Shown in pieces: positions 40,501 to 48,638 of a stretch of 64,000 nucleotides of DNA (its first letter is position 1; each line of letters opens with the position of its first letter). The translations under genes were made by a program, and so were the position numbers. Below the pieces are notes generated by a model that saw only the letters and a list, made by a program, of their open reading frames with translations, did no database searches and was not told the DNA's origin. This DNA is from Bombus terrestris. Lineage: Eukaryota > Arthropoda > Insecta > Hymenoptera > Apidae. The stretch lies in contig NC_063283.1 in the NCBI RefSeq assembly GCF_910591885.1, positions 9,657,001 through 9,721,000 of the forward strand, written 5' to 3'.

Positions 40501-43500
40501 AATTTCAGTTTCGTTATCAGTAGTTACACGAACTAACGCGAGCCGCTGACAAAAGCATCTAAAAGAGGAAACATAGAAACTGGACCTCGGCAAGCCAAAA
40601 AAAAGAGCATAATAATTATTCCTCCCAAGAATGATAACCGCACTAAAAAAAGAACAAATTCTACACAGCATGACTAGTTAGCGTGATACCTGTGACGTGT
40701 GCCGATGTGTCTGGTAATTTTGGTCTTGAGATTGCCGCCTGCAAAGTGTTGACCAAGCTTTCATTCGACTATGATCTAGTGATACTATTCTCTGTTGAAC
40801 GCGAACAGTAAATGGTGGAGCGGAAATGGAGGATCGATACGGCCCAAGAGGATGGACCGAGGAGCCTGAGAAAAATGGAGCGAATAGAATTAAAGGATAC
40901 GCGAAACAAGCACACGATTACACACACAATGTGGATCACGAATTCGTAAAAATCTTGCGCTGCAATGGAAAAATGACAGTCGACAGCTTCGTTGTTCGGA
41001 TCATTGTGCGGTTTTTACGTTTTTTTAGAAGTCTTTTTCTAACAAAGCGTTCTGTTAGTGAATCTAGCGTAGATTGTATCATATTGTATCGTATTATCGC
41101 GAGAGGCAACGAACGAAAGATAGCGGATACGTCGGAGCACACCGCGTGCGTTAAAAGAAAAACCTAGGCCTGGCGAAGTAATTTAAGCGGATCAATCGAT
41201 GGAATTGAAACTCGTAATTATTTTAAGCGTCGCCTGTGTTCCGTAGTTACCTGTGCGCTCCGATCCATGTGCTCGACGTGTCCATGAAATACTTCACGAT
41301 CGTTTTAACGCTCTCGCTAACTCGTTTCCCTGCCGCATGAACGTGTCGTTATCGCTCAGTTACCAAGTGGCATTCTTCCAGTCAACCTTTTACACGAAAC
41401 GATATACTTTTCGACGGATATACGAAAGTTTGTACGACAGAAATATGTACGTGGCCAGTGATATTCTATCTTCGATGCAGGTAGAAGCGAGAACAATAGC
41501 AACGAAACATTTATATATTTCGTATCGCGTGCCAAACGGAGGTTCGAATTGCATCGTTAGATCAGTTGTTGTTAGTCCATTTTTAAACGAATAAGCGAAG
41601 CGTAGTATTTATTGATCTTATAAGAAAACGATAAGTATCGATTTTAGCCGCTAGTTTCTCATTGATTTATACACTTTGCTGATGTTCATGTACCGTTGTG
41701 AGCGATAGCCTACGTATCGTAGGGAACGTATCGTTTGTTCGATAAGCAAGTAATTTACATTGTTTCAACGTTGTTTTAGGAAATCACGAATGGGTGCCAA
41801 ATTTATTCAAACGACGGCTATTTCTATCTTGTCTACCTGCATCGTTTAGATTTTCCACGCTTAACCGACATTCTCATTTTTTGCCAGTGCCAAGAGAAAA
41901 TCAGAGGCGATAGGATAAGAAAGTCGAAGACCTTAGGAAAGAGAGCCTTTGAGAATTGTAACGAACACTTTTCATGGCATTTTGGGAAAGATATTTGTGT
42001 CGTTTCATCGCGTGTACTGTATCAGTGCGATCTAAGCTTCGAATGAAACGCGGTAAACAGCCAATTCGCAACAGCAAATCTGGAAATACAAATTCGAAGC
42101 ATCGAATCAAGAGATTAAGATTGCACCGTAGAATCAAGATCCGAGCTAGACTTATTTAGGATCTACGAGCTTTTCGACTGCTTTACAGAGTTTGGAGTCT
42201 TTTTACAGCATGTCGCGCGGTAGATTGGCATCTCTATCTACCGATAGAAATGATCAGAGAACGAAAAAACTAATCATCGACTCATCGTTGCCTGGAACTC
42301 GACGGATCTTCTCACTGATACGTCCCAAAAAATCGTAATATTGTTTTTACAAAGATAAATTTACATTATATATACATTTGTACGTATTTATGCGACAGAA
42401 GTTTAGTACAATACGATCAGCTGCCTGTGAGTCCTCTTGCATAATCAAACCAACGATATTCTTACAATTTGTCGAGCTACAAGTAATAAATGTCCAATAT
42501 GAATAAATTTTCTTGAATCGATGACGTTATTCCACCAAATTCGATTATCGAAGAAACATTTCATACGCATATACATAATATAGTAGTATTACGTTTCGTA
42601 ATAAACTAAATGAAATATTACAAGTGAATTTCGCTAATTAAAAATCATCCGATTATCACAAAATAGTCAAATCGTAAAAAACAAATCCACGATCTACGAC
42701 TCTCTTCTCTATCCATCGATGCTATTGGTTAATAAAAAAGTATTGTGCAAAGGGACTCTAATAATCGAACGCTTGCATTCAAAGGGTTCACGTACTATTG
42801 TGAAGGTTCCAAAATCGGTGAAGAATTTTCCAGATTTTCCAGTGCAACGAGAGAATCTGAAAAATCGAACGTCAGAGCTTCGTTCATTACGTAAGAGATA
42901 AACCGACCTCGAGTTTCACACGAACGTTATCGAATAGGCTTTTTATATAATTTTTATAATGTTCGGTCGATGAACGATACTAGGGAGCCTCGTCGTAGCC
43001 GTTAGGGTTAGGGTCTTCTACGATGGCATTACACGACGAAGCTAAGAAAGAAAGAGAAGAAAGAAAAAGAAAGAAAGAAGGAAAGAGAGGGCAAATATTA
43101 ATTCCTTCACCATTGCCAACGCGGACGCACAGTACGCATTCATATACGTATACATATAAATATATATATATATGTTTATCATAGAAGAACGACGTGTATC
43201 GAATCCCCCATGATCTATTTAGACGAGCGCACCCCATTCAGAAGGAGAAAGGGAACAGCCCCTGAAATTGATTTCGATCGCGTTGGAAACGGGACGTTGG
43301 CACATGGCGTTTCATTCGTCGATATTCTAATGGTATTTTCTGGATGAAATTGCGTTTAAGTTAGGCTGTTAACCAGGCCATTCTTTGACCAGTAACTCGT
43401 ATAATTAAGCGTTAACAAATACGAATCAATTGCAATTAGATCGGTTTTAATCTTTGCACAAATGTAAATATTATATCATTTATTTTTAACAAGAACGAAG

Positions 43501-45150
43501 CAACAAGTAAAAACGTTAGGATCTTCTAGGCAAAGAAATTATTACATCCGAAAGATTGTTGATTCAAACGACGAATTAATTCGTCTTCCTCGGTTAACAG
43601 GTTATCGATCTCGGTAGACTGGCGAGAAATGGCGGTGGAAATAGGGCTTAATTTTCTAATTCTTGGTTCGCGCGTACGCCACAGGAATTGCAACGAGAGA
43701 GAATGAAAGCGCGAGGGAGAATGCGAGAGAGAAAACGGTGAATTAACAGTGAAAACCGAATCGAAGTACAATTTCGGGGTTCTCTCGAAACCTATTCCTT
43801 TTTCTTCCTACGTCAATCAGAGGATGTCGAAGGAGGTGCAATGTTTTAGAGGCATTAGCGAACTTTTTTTTAAATCAAAAACAAACTTAAGTATTATAAT
43901 AGAGAGAACAAGATCGAAAAGGTATATATATTCTCTACGCGACTTGGTATCTCCTATCCTTCGTTGATGATATATCGATCGAGGGATTCTCTTAATCGAC
44001 TATGAAATTTAAGTGCAATAATTTTAAGGGTTGTCGAGAACGAAAACACGCAATTGTTTGTTGTTAATCGGCGAGAGAAATATTTACGTAAGCAATTAGT
44101 TAATCGATCGATCGCTTAATTCTTTCACGGCCTACTATGCGATGATTTTCACGTGTAGACCTTCGTTGCGTCTTTGGATTGTATAATTTTTAGCGAGGTA
44201 TCATATTCTTGTTCTTTACCTTTCACGTGTAACAATTTATTACGACCATATTACAAATGATAAATAAAAAAGGCACATCCTGAAATGAAAACACGTATGG
44301 TGTGAATTGCGTAATAGAAGTCGGAACACCAGAACAGATACTCTATATAAAAAGCGCAGTGCAATGTATACCTAAGTTCTTTCAGTTTCATCTATCAACG
44401 ACAGTCGGCCTTTGGAATTCTTCTTATCGAAGATCTCTTTCGAAAACGTAATAACGATCACATGCACATGTTCATCTCTTTTCCTCATTAATCCATCACA
44501 CACTTCTCATCCAGCACTTTTTTGTTCACCACTCATTTTGCTTTCTTCCAATCTAAAATCGACGCAGGAGATTCAAGCGAGCTGTACGGACGTGTGCGAG
44601 AGCTGCGAAAAGAAAGTGTACCCCCTAGAAAAAGTGGAGACAAATAACAAAATATTTCACAAACAGTGCTTCCGGTGTCAGCAGTGCAATTGCGTGCTAA
44701 GGTAACGTTTGCAATCTTCGCTGAAACTTATTCCCTTTTCTCCCTGTAACCAACCTAACCCCCCTCCACCGTCTCTGTTCTCTCTTCCTTCAGCACCAAC
44801 CGATATATTACAAATACCATTATATCATCTGTAAGACGTTAAAAAAACAAGAGGCGATATTTGCAAGATATGATTTCTAGAATCGTATCTTATAAATATC
44901 GCCAATTTTTTTTAACACCCTGTATAGGTGGAACAAGAAAAATAAACGATCGTTTTTTCCATACAGGATGGACACGTTCACCTTAAATAATGGTAAACTC
45001 TACTGCATCCCGCACTTCAAGCAGCTGTTCATCACACGAGGAAACTACGACGAAGGTTTCGGCGTGGATCCACACAAGAATAAATGGACGACCAGCTCGA
45101 GCAATTCGACGAGTCCATCGCCGATCGCCGTGTCGAACGGCGATCTTTGA
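8753..45150 (+). CDS. LIMA1-like: LIMA1/EPLIN-like LIM-domain protein, 19 coding exons (gene-level entry)
   Basis: Joined model: 8753-10582, 18296-18490, 20111-20221, 21425-21511, 22936-23034, 25195-25263, 26315-26410, 27244-27478, 28521-28592, 29411-29573, 30560-30669, 31614-31789, 32802-33015, 33302-33423, 34240-34410, 38191-38505, 39084-39344, 44568-44701, 44967-45150. Every junction is GT..AG and the phases agree, giving about 1,547 residues and a TGA stop. Two canonical LIM domains (about residues 840-891 and 1452-1503) have spacing C-x2-C-x17-H-x2-C-x2-C-x2-C-x17-C-x2-H. The second is followed by GNYDEGFG, typical of the LIMA1/EPLIN family, whose members bind and bundle actin filaments. 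An actin-cytoskeleton role is inferred from the family. Vertebrate EPLIN is about 600-760 residues with one LIM domain, so this protein is longer and has two. Noncoding 5' exon(s) must lie upstream of 8711. The least certain joins are at 21,425, 22,936, 25,195 and 34,240. Confidence 0.85.
10583..18295 (+). other. Large intron of the LIMA1-like gene
   Basis: 7.7 kb without a confirmed exon. Notable spots are a CA run (13,268-13,290), an ATG-started open frame 13,360-13,728 ending at CAG|GTAGGA in phase 0, and a GC/CT-rich block at 14,340-14,520 with a donor-like GTACGT at 14,766, which might be alternative 5' exons. The rest is AT-rich with nothing recognised. Confidence 0.5.
18296..18490 (+). 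CDS. LIMA1-like: LIMA1-like exon 3 of model (Lys-rich, 65 codons)
   Basis: Acceptor TGTTAACACAG and donor GTG|GTGAGT; phase 0 at both ends. It encodes a Ser/Thr stretch followed by lysine clusters (TKTKKKKIEG, KKTKKSKKNE), a basic patch next to the acidic exon before it. No domain is recognised. The following 1.6 kb intron holds the mariner remnant at 19,820-20,023. Confidence 0.8.
19820..20023. mobile_element. Mariner-family remnant (MITE-like, both inverted repeats present)
   Basis: The left end TTAGGTTGTCCGAAAAGTTT (from 19,820) and the inverted right end (20,023 backwards, TTAAATTGTTCGAATAGCTT) agree over about 28 bp with six differences, mostly transitions. TA dinucleotides flank both sides (19,818-19,819 and 20,024-20,025), the mariner/Tc1 target duplication. 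Only about 204 bp remain and there is no transposase, so it is a short internally deleted copy. The end sequence is of the type I know from bee and ant mariners. Confidence 0.8.
20111..20221 (+). CDS. LIMA1-like: LIMA1-like exon (37 codons, phase 0)
   Basis: Acceptor after a pyrimidine tract (TCTGTTTGTTAG, ending 20110), donor CTG|GTAAGT. It encodes a Pro-rich piece and then the acidic DFSDEDDLSNVNVKSL, whose end resembles ELSSLNVKS in the exon at 29,411. Symmetric phase 0/0. The 1.2 kb intron after it holds nothing recognised. Confidence 0.75.
21425..21511 (+). CDS. LIMA1-like: LIMA1-like small exon (29 codons, phase 0)
   Basis: Acceptor TTTGTCACTAACAG (ending 21424), donor GAG|GTTTGT, which is weaker than consensus. 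Symmetric phase, open frame, begins CRSFGDISN. It resembles the start of the exon at 22,936 (ARSLGDLRV), so the two may be related or alternative cassettes. It fits the chain, but this is not proof of use. The intron after it holds a TTAA element (21,943-22,138). Confidence 0.6.
21939..22142. mobile_element. TTAA-flanked miniature element (ends CCCTCGAC)
   Basis: TTAA at 21,939-21,942 and 22,139-22,142 flank a 196-bp body whose ends are perfect inverted repeats, CCCTCGAC...GTCGAGGG. This is the structure of a piggyBac-type MITE. No coding capacity. It lies in the intron between the exons at 21,425 and 22,936. Confidence 0.65.
22936..23034 (+). CDS. LIMA1-like: LIMA1-like small exon (33 codons, phase 0)
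   Basis: Acceptor at CGATCGTAG (ending 22935) with a CTAAT branch-point-like site upstream; donor CTC|GTAAGT is strong. Open in one frame only, phase 0/0, with KGYSKFTKDALVFTGVSVK near the end. No known domain. The 2.2 kb intron that follows has a GC-rich stretch (23,400-24,200) with many overlapping open frames and no convincing gene. Confidence 0.55.
25195..25263 (+). CDS. LIMA1-like: LIMA1-like small exon (23 codons, phase 0)
   Basis: Donor GAG|GTAAGA is strong. The frame LTSEGKDTDRPKLE is open. The acceptor is uncertain. CGGGACAG ending at 25194 keeps phase 0 and an open frame but has a poor pyrimidine tract. The better-looking CTTCCTACTGTAG ending at 25211 would force a phase that no neighbouring exon supplies. 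The intron after it is 1.05 kb. Confidence 0.45.
26315..26410 (+). CDS. LIMA1-like: LIMA1-like small exon (32 codons, phase 0)
   Basis: Strong acceptor (TGTTTGTGTTTACAG) and donor GCC|GTAAGC. It encodes KSSFNKFDALSKKTVLHVRS followed by a Gln-rich end (VQQQLNA). Phase 0/0, directly before the LIM1 exon. The following 0.83 kb intron carries a TTAA element at 26,478-26,624. Confidence 0.75.
26474..26628. mobile_element. TTAA-flanked miniature element (ends CCCTTCAGCCG)
   Basis: TTAA (26,474-26,477 and 26,625-26,628) flanks 147 bp ending in CCCTTCAGCCG and CGGCTGAAGGA, inverted repeats identical at 10 of 11 positions. It lies just before the LIM1 exon, within 64 bp of the donor at 26,410. Confidence 0.65.
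27244..27478 (+). CDS. LIMA1-like: LIMA1-like exon with complete LIM domain 1
   Basis: Acceptor GACGGCAG, donor CCTG|GTAAGT (phase 1). The exon holds a whole double zinc finger at 27,274-27,429: CRSC, 17 residues, HKNC, FRCVQC, 17 residues, CKPH. All eight Zn ligands are present, the last being His. LIM domains are protein-interaction zinc fingers, and in this family the LIM is flanked by actin-binding sequence. The LIM is followed by FKELFQPKPVEESDEP. The next intron (1.04 kb) has no recognised content. Confidence 0.95.
28521..28592 (+). CDS. LIMA1-like: LIMA1-like exon after LIM1 (phase 1/1)
   Basis: Acceptor TTCGTAG, donor CAGAG|GTAATA. Joined to the LIM1 exon it reads VRPRKPELIIRENEPKELPP and then DVVR, a conserved-looking post-LIM linker that continues in frame into ASDKPDLGLEELSSLNVKS of the next exon. 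The perfect phase fit is good evidence for the model. Confidence 0.85.
29411..29573 (+). CDS. LIMA1-like: LIMA1-like exon with first SRFQVFE motif
   Basis: Acceptor CTCCGTTACAG, donor AA|GTGAGT (phase 2). It encodes LEELSSLNVKSRFQVFEKAG, the first clear copy of a short motif (basic-Phe-x2-aromatic/hydrophobic-Glu) repeated in later exons, and then a Ser/Pro stretch (SPSQIAVKRSPSILSKLAK). Introns on each side are 0.8-1.0 kb with nothing recognised. Confidence 0.9.
30560..30669 (+). CDS. LIMA1-like: LIMA1-like acidic exon
   Basis: Acceptor CTTTTTGTCCAG, donor GAGG|GTGAGG (phase 1). It encodes FQAKGMDIGVADESLNGIPY followed by an acidic run (SSESEEEEEAEETEG). The 0.94 kb intron after it carries a degenerate GAATTATAAC-type tandem repeat (31,271-31,455). 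Confidence 0.85.
31271..31455. repeat. Degenerate tandem repeat (CGAATTATAAC-type units)
   Basis: About ten imperfect units around GAATTATAAC recur at roughly 13-30 bp spacing through the intron between the exons at 30,560 and 31,614, an old, diverged array. Confidence 0.65.
31614..31789 (+). CDS. LIMA1-like: LIMA1-like exon with motif DIKNRWE
   Basis: Acceptor TCGTGTTTCACAG, donor ATG|GTAAAA (phase 0). It encodes a basic, probably helical segment: SFTKMDDIKNRWETT, then GRREVQREARKEEIAGIRS. DIKNRWE has the basic-aromatic-Glu pattern of the neighbouring motif copies. The 1 kb intron after it holds degenerate AGAAATGATAA-like short repeats near 32,330-32,450. Confidence 0.85.
32802..33015 (+). 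CDS. LIMA1-like: LIMA1-like exon with motif SIKERFE
   Basis: Acceptor TTTCTGTTGCAG, donor GCAG|GTGCAT (phase 1). It encodes KMKEMYQQAVAGSERVTKIN and then HARSIKERFERGEPIA, another copy of the basic-Phe-x-basic/Glu motif, ending in an acidic/Lys-rich tail. The following intron is only 286 bp. Confidence 0.9.
33302..33423 (+). CDS. LIMA1-like: LIMA1-like Pro/Arg-rich exon
   Basis: Acceptor ATGTTACACAG, donor GAC|GTAAGT (phase 0). It encodes ISRKSRSLFLELDATAAKTG and then PVTPVNPKTPAEAPRRARD, a proline-rich linker. A TTAA element (33,471-33,943) starts 47 nt into the next intron. Confidence 0.85.
33467..33947. mobile_element. TTAA-flanked miniature element (ends CACGTTCGAGACCGAT)
   Basis: TTAA at 33,467-33,470 and 33,944-33,947 flanks a 473-bp body ending in CACGTTCGAGACCGAT and ATCGGTCTCGAATGTG, inverted repeats with one difference in 16. 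No transposase frame. It lies in a LIMA1-like intron starting 47 nt after the donor. Confidence 0.7.
34240..34410 (+). CDS. LIMA1-like: LIMA1-like exon with motif SNKFKFFE
   Basis: It encodes QVSDDVVRSSDTTEEVQVET and then SDISNKFKFFESYKEPEKQR, the most EPLIN-like motif copy. The donor is CAA|GTTAAG (phase 0). The acceptor is unusual: an in-frame TGA lies just upstream, and the only phase-compatible site is CGAACGAAG|GC (ending 34239), an AAG rather than CAG/TAG acceptor. The exon is convincing but its 5' boundary is less so. Confidence 0.8.
34516..34953. mobile_element. Degenerate TTAA-type element (ends CCCTTTCA.C..TGAGTT)
   Basis: Left TCAACCCTTTCAACGCTGAG (from 34,516) and right CTCACAGTGAAAGGGTTAA (to 34,953) are imperfect inverted repeats of about 18 bp. 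The right TTAA is intact and the left has one change. About 430 bp between, no coding frame. Confidence 0.55.
35300..35748 (+). promoter_or_regulatory. Candidate internal promoter and noncoding 5' exon for a short LIMA1-like isoform
   Basis: A GC- and CpG-rich block inside the 3.8 kb intron, followed by a consensus donor AAAA|GTGAGT at 35748/35749. The next acceptor used by the gene (38190) is directly followed by ATG, so splicing would give AAAA-ATGGAC, a good start context, and a protein of about 297 residues with the last motif copies and LIM2. Vertebrate LIMA1 likewise makes long and short EPLIN forms from alternative promoters. The block is open in several frames on both strands (minus strand 224 codons, 35,172-35,846), which I attribute to base composition. 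The transcription start was not located. Confidence 0.4.
37842..38145. mobile_element. TTAA-flanked miniature element (ends CCCTTTGTGGTT)
   Basis: TTAA at 37,842-37,845 and 38,142-38,145. The inner ends CCCTTTGTGGTT and AACCACAGAAAG are inverted repeats with three differences in 12. The element ends only 45 bp before the ATG-starting exon, so it lies at that exon's 3' splice-site region. Confidence 0.55.
38191..38505 (+). CDS. LIMA1-like: LIMA1-like exon starting exactly with ATG (possible short-isoform start)
   Basis: Acceptor CGTTTCGACAG is immediately followed by ATGGACTCC; donor AAG|GTTCGT (phase 0). It encodes 105 residues: DPDVVRAEDRVNEVV, TARKMLSIFRQMEENACKK (a motif copy), LKRFTPPPEDKY and a long acidic run. 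Because the exon opens with ATG it can serve both as an internal exon of the long form and as the first coding exon of a transcript from the candidate 5' exon at about 35.3-35.75 kb. Confidence 0.9.
39084..39344 (+). CDS. LIMA1-like: LIMA1-like exon with two motif copies (AKFEHWE, RARFESL)
   Basis: Acceptor ACGTATTTCAG, donor GTG|GTGAGT (phase 0). It encodes AARAKTLCAKFEHWEETDGK and later SASSLRARFESLGS, ending in PRTPKVKVNRFV. It joins directly to the LIM2 exon (VNRFV-EIQASC). The 5.2 kb intron after it holds a TTAA element (39,627-39,799) and a strong unused acceptor at 41,887. Confidence 0.9.
39623..39803. mobile_element. TTAA-type miniature element (ends CCCTTGGAAGCTATCAT)
   Basis: TTAACCCTTGGAAGCTATCA (from 39,623) and GATGATAGCTCTTAAGGGTC (to about 39,803) are inverted repeats matching at 14 of 17 core positions. 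The right TTAA has changed to TCGA. About 173 bp, in the 5.2 kb intron before LIM2. Confidence 0.55.
43145..43175. repeat. (TA)n microsatellite
   Basis: ATATATATA run in the intron before LIM2, next to a purine-rich AAAGAAAGAAAG tract at about 43,045-43,090. Confidence 0.8.
44568..44701 (+). CDS. LIMA1-like: LIMA1-like exon: LIM domain 2, N-terminal half
   Basis: Acceptor AATCGACGCAG, donor CTAAG|GTAACG (phase 2). It encodes CESC, 17 residues (EKKVYPLEKVETNNKIF), HKQC and FRCQQC, the first six zinc ligands plus part of the second finger loop. KVYPLEKVE matches the VYPMERL-like core known from LIMA1 LIM domains. Confidence 0.95.
44967..45150 (+). CDS. LIMA1-like: LIMA1-like last coding exon: LIM2 second half and C-terminus
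   Basis: Acceptor TTTTTTCCATACAG; the split Arg codon is completed by the first base. It continues MDTFTLNNGKLYCIPHFKQL, supplying the last Cys and His ligands, then GNYDEGFGVDPHKNKW, the EPLIN-type post-LIM signature, and a Ser-rich tail. The stop TGA is at 45,148-45,150. AATAAA at 45,205-45,210 and ATTAAA at 45,564 are possible poly(A) signals. Confidence 0.95.
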
Positions 45151-45570
45151 TTTCTCGCGGATTCTCGCATGTTGTAATTAAAAGAAGAAGGGAGAAAACG
45201 ATGAAATAAAAGCCCTCGGCGGCTACAAAACTGCTGTTTATGCGAACGAAGCAAGATCCGAATTGATCGGGCAACAGCAGAGAAAGATCCATGGATACTT
45301 GAATTTTCCAAAGACAACTGCCGCATCAACTTGCGAGTCGATCAAACAGACCGCGAATCGTTTTTAGATTCCTTTCGAATTATGTAACTAATCGCGCCCT
45401 AATCACGTTATTAATCGACAAGACTCGCGACGAAGATTTCATTTCGTCTATCGCCCTCCCTATTTCCTTGCTGTCATTTTTAAGTATTTTATTTTTTAGA
45501 CCTGTAGACACCCCTATTTGCCAATGCCCTATTTTAAATTCCGCTTAAATATTTGTTACATTTATTAAAA

Positions 45571-45612
45571 TTATTATTATTATTATTATTATTATTAATA
45601 TTATTATTATTT
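45571..45612. repeat. (ATT)n microsatellite
   Basis: A nearly pure ATT run in the 3' flank of the LIMA1-like gene, interrupted once by AATATT. Confidence 0.9.
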
Positions 45613-46654
45613 TTTACTTGTATAACTCTTGGTATTATTTTATTATATATGTTGTATAATACAGAATTTCATTGCGCTTTATAAAATATCGCGATCATTC
45701 ATTCACCTTTTGAAGATCTTTGAAACGGTTTTTCATACATCTTTTCATATATATAGCGAAGGTAAGTATTCTGTATAACAAATTGATATATTGGAAAAAT
45801 TATTGCCCAAGACTTTGGAAAGTTTCTTTAATTTTGACAAGTGATAGAATATTGCAACTATCGAAGAAGAACGAAGAACAAATCCTCCAGAACCCAAGCA
45901 ATCTGGTATTAATATTCCAGGTGAAAAATCAAAAAGTACCTCCTTAAGTAAAACATAATTCCTAATATTACGTACCTAAGACAACAATTAGTATTATTTT
46001 AATAGTACATATTATTAATCATTTAAATTAGTATATTCAGTATTTTTGTTTCAAACTGATGTATTATTTTATTAATCGCAGAAATCCTTGCCGCATTCTT
46101 AACTAGGTTCTAGTAAATAAATCAATACTATATTGGGATAAGAATTTTTAGAATTATTCCACGGCATTGCACGCAGCTACCCTTTTAGGAGAAGGCGCTT
46201 GAGGGGTCATTGGAGAGGCAGGCGAATGGCCAATAAATATATTGCCTCACGAACTTACCCGCCTTTTATCTCATTTCATTTCCTGGAAATGCCCTGAGGC
46301 ACCTTTTTCTTTTATATACTTTTACATCTTAGCATTAATTACTTATCATATGTCTCCTTTTATTTCCGTCTATTCTCCCGAGCTGACAGGAAGAGAAATA
46401 CTCTATTCATTATCTTTCACGATTACGTAACGTTGCAAATAATACAGTACATCTCTGCAGATGGCGTAATAGTCGTATTAATGACACATCGCTAGCGATC
46501 GTTACCATCCACGTGTATTATTCGCATCTTTGTGTTTTTCTTTCATTTATCTCAATTTATTAAGTATCGCGTTTCTTAAAGCAGATGATTAGAGAATCCG
46601 TGTAATTCCAACATGAATCTTTCGTGATAAATATTACGGTGTTATTTTCAAAAT

Positions 46655-48273
46655 AAGACAACTGTCACAGTGATAACGTGATATCAGAGAGGAAATGTGA
46701 GTGCTCGTGTTTGAATCTGGTTGTTCCCAGACTGGTACTGCCCTCAGCGGTGAGATGTTGAAAGTGTTCCACGATAGCATATATAAGAACCTCCTTAGTT
46801 CTGTTACAAACAAAGTATACTCGTTGTGATTCCACGCTACAAGAGCCTATTTCATTGTATGATTCTACGGAAAAGTTCATACTTTTCCATCTAAATTAAG
46901 TGTTTATTACATTTTTTTTAGGGAAAAAAAGATAATATTTCCTTCCAAACGATAATAAATCAGAGGAATGGCGCAATAACTTTAATATATTCTTTATACA
47001 GGATAAGTTTTTAGGTTTAATATTAAATTTATTTTCCTCGCGATAACGTTGTTGTTATAATTAAAAATAAATTTCATTTTAATGGTAATTTCAGTAGTTG
47101 ATAGACGAATAATATATCTGAGGTGATGTACCTGCAGAAAAAGAACCTCTCGATAATTACATGGTTATCACCACTGGGTTGATCGAATATTGTGATCGTT
47201 TGGGGTTGGTTGGCATTTGCAAGTAGTCCGCAGACTAATAAAACCAGTTAGCTCGAAGAACCATTCACTATTGTGGGAAAAAGCTATTGAAACGAGTGCT
47301 AACAACTAGAAATAATAAGCAAACTAGCAATAATGAGAATCAACTAGAGATGACAAGCAAGTATTTGCTTTGTTACGACTACGTATTACGAGTACAGCTC
47401 AGTGATGAGTTACATTGAAGAACGCTGTTTACGAACATGCTCTTGCACATTTAAGTAAACTTCTACGACTGCTACTCGCGAATGTTGGTAGTTAAAATTT
47501 CCGAACCCCAATCAAGATCATAATAGTGTCCGGAAAGGTAAATCCACAAAGTCCACAACGGAAATATCCGCCAGTGGGAACGTGCTTTGTAATCTCGTAT
47601 CGTCAACAGTCCTTAGAGCTGTTCGCGAACTGGAAACGAACAGAGGATTTCCACTGGAGAATTTGTACGGCAACAGTTCACAAACTCTAGTGTTCGACCA
47701 GTGGGAACCGACCTCAAAGATGACAACTAACAACTACCAACGATGACGATTAACGTAAAGACGCTTCCCTGTATTCTAAAGTTACCGCATTGCATTTCCG
47801 TAATAAATAAAACAAAAGAAAGTTTGAGTTTTGAGTAAAAAATCTCAGCTTGTCGCAGATCTTTACATGTTGCCGAATGTTTCGACTCTCAGTCCCTCCA
47901 TCACTTTCATTCTCGTTTAAAAAGAGAGATTTTCGTTTCTTGTTTAAAAAGATTATAATAAACAATTAATTTCTCTTTCTCCGGCATTCCTTAATTATCG
48001 CATGATTTTGTTATTCTCATACCTATCTATGTTGGATAGAAAAGTATGAACAGTTCCGTAGAACTGTACAACAAAATAGGCTCTTGTAGCGTGGAGCCAC
48101 ACAGCTAGTATGCCTCGTTTATGATAGAATTGAATAGGTTCTTGTATATGCTAACGTGGAACACTTTCAACATTTGGCTGCGTGGTAATGGCAGCACCTA
48201 TACCATGGAACAACTAGAACAATAAGCGTGAGCATTCTAATTTCCTCTCGGTTGTTATCATTGTTTGTCTCGA
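46655..48273. repeat. Large inverted-repeat pair (about 230 bp arms)
   Basis: About 46,655-46,892 and the reverse complement of about 48,031-48,273 align over roughly 230 bp with small gaps. Shared stretches include GTTGAAAGTGTTCCACG, TAGCATATA, TCCACGCTACAAGAGCCTAT and TTCATACTTTTC. The 1.1 kb between them is AT-rich, has no long frame and contains further repetitive-looking sequence (47,180-47,760). It may be a foldback-type element or two insertions of one family in opposite orientation. Family not recognised. Confidence 0.7.
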
Positions 48274-48638
48274 ACAGAGAGTACCAAAGTACAACCAGCT
48301 AGTTACTTTCTTCGTCGTACCCTCTAGCGGGAAATTGGCAACGCTTTCAAACAGGAACAGTAAGCATGCACCATGATTATTTAATCCATTCAAGACCCAT
48401 TAATTATTTCCTCGCATTATATTTCCAACTCTTTAATTTTTAAAGTTCTTAGATTTCAAATTTACGAATATTCACGTGCTCAGATTTTCTAATTATCAAA
48501 TTTTTAAGTTCTCAAATTTTTGTATTTGTTATTGTGCAGTAATATTGTATTTTCACGTATTATTTCATTACTTGGTCGTTGATGGATTAAATAACAGCTT
48601 TTTCTACGTATCCTGTTGCAACGCAATCGACGTTTCAG

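Larger units (their letters stand above)
39345..44567 (+). other. 5.2 kb intron before the LIM2 exons
   Basis: Holds a TTAA element (39,623-39,803), purine and TA microsatellites (43,045-43,175) and a strong acceptor at 41,887 followed by 52 open codons. No other coding sequence recognised. Confidence 0.6.
45151..48638. other. Intergenic region between LIMA1-like and CutC genes
   Basis: 3' UTR of the LIMA1-like gene to an undetermined point, the ATT microsatellite, and the inverted-repeat pair at 46,655-48,273. No coding sequence seen. Confidence 0.6.

Noticed and set aside
43002..43016. GTTAGGGTTAGGGTC resembling telomeric repeat
   Set aside because: Only two units, of the TTAGGG rather than the insect TTAGG type; not a telomeric array.
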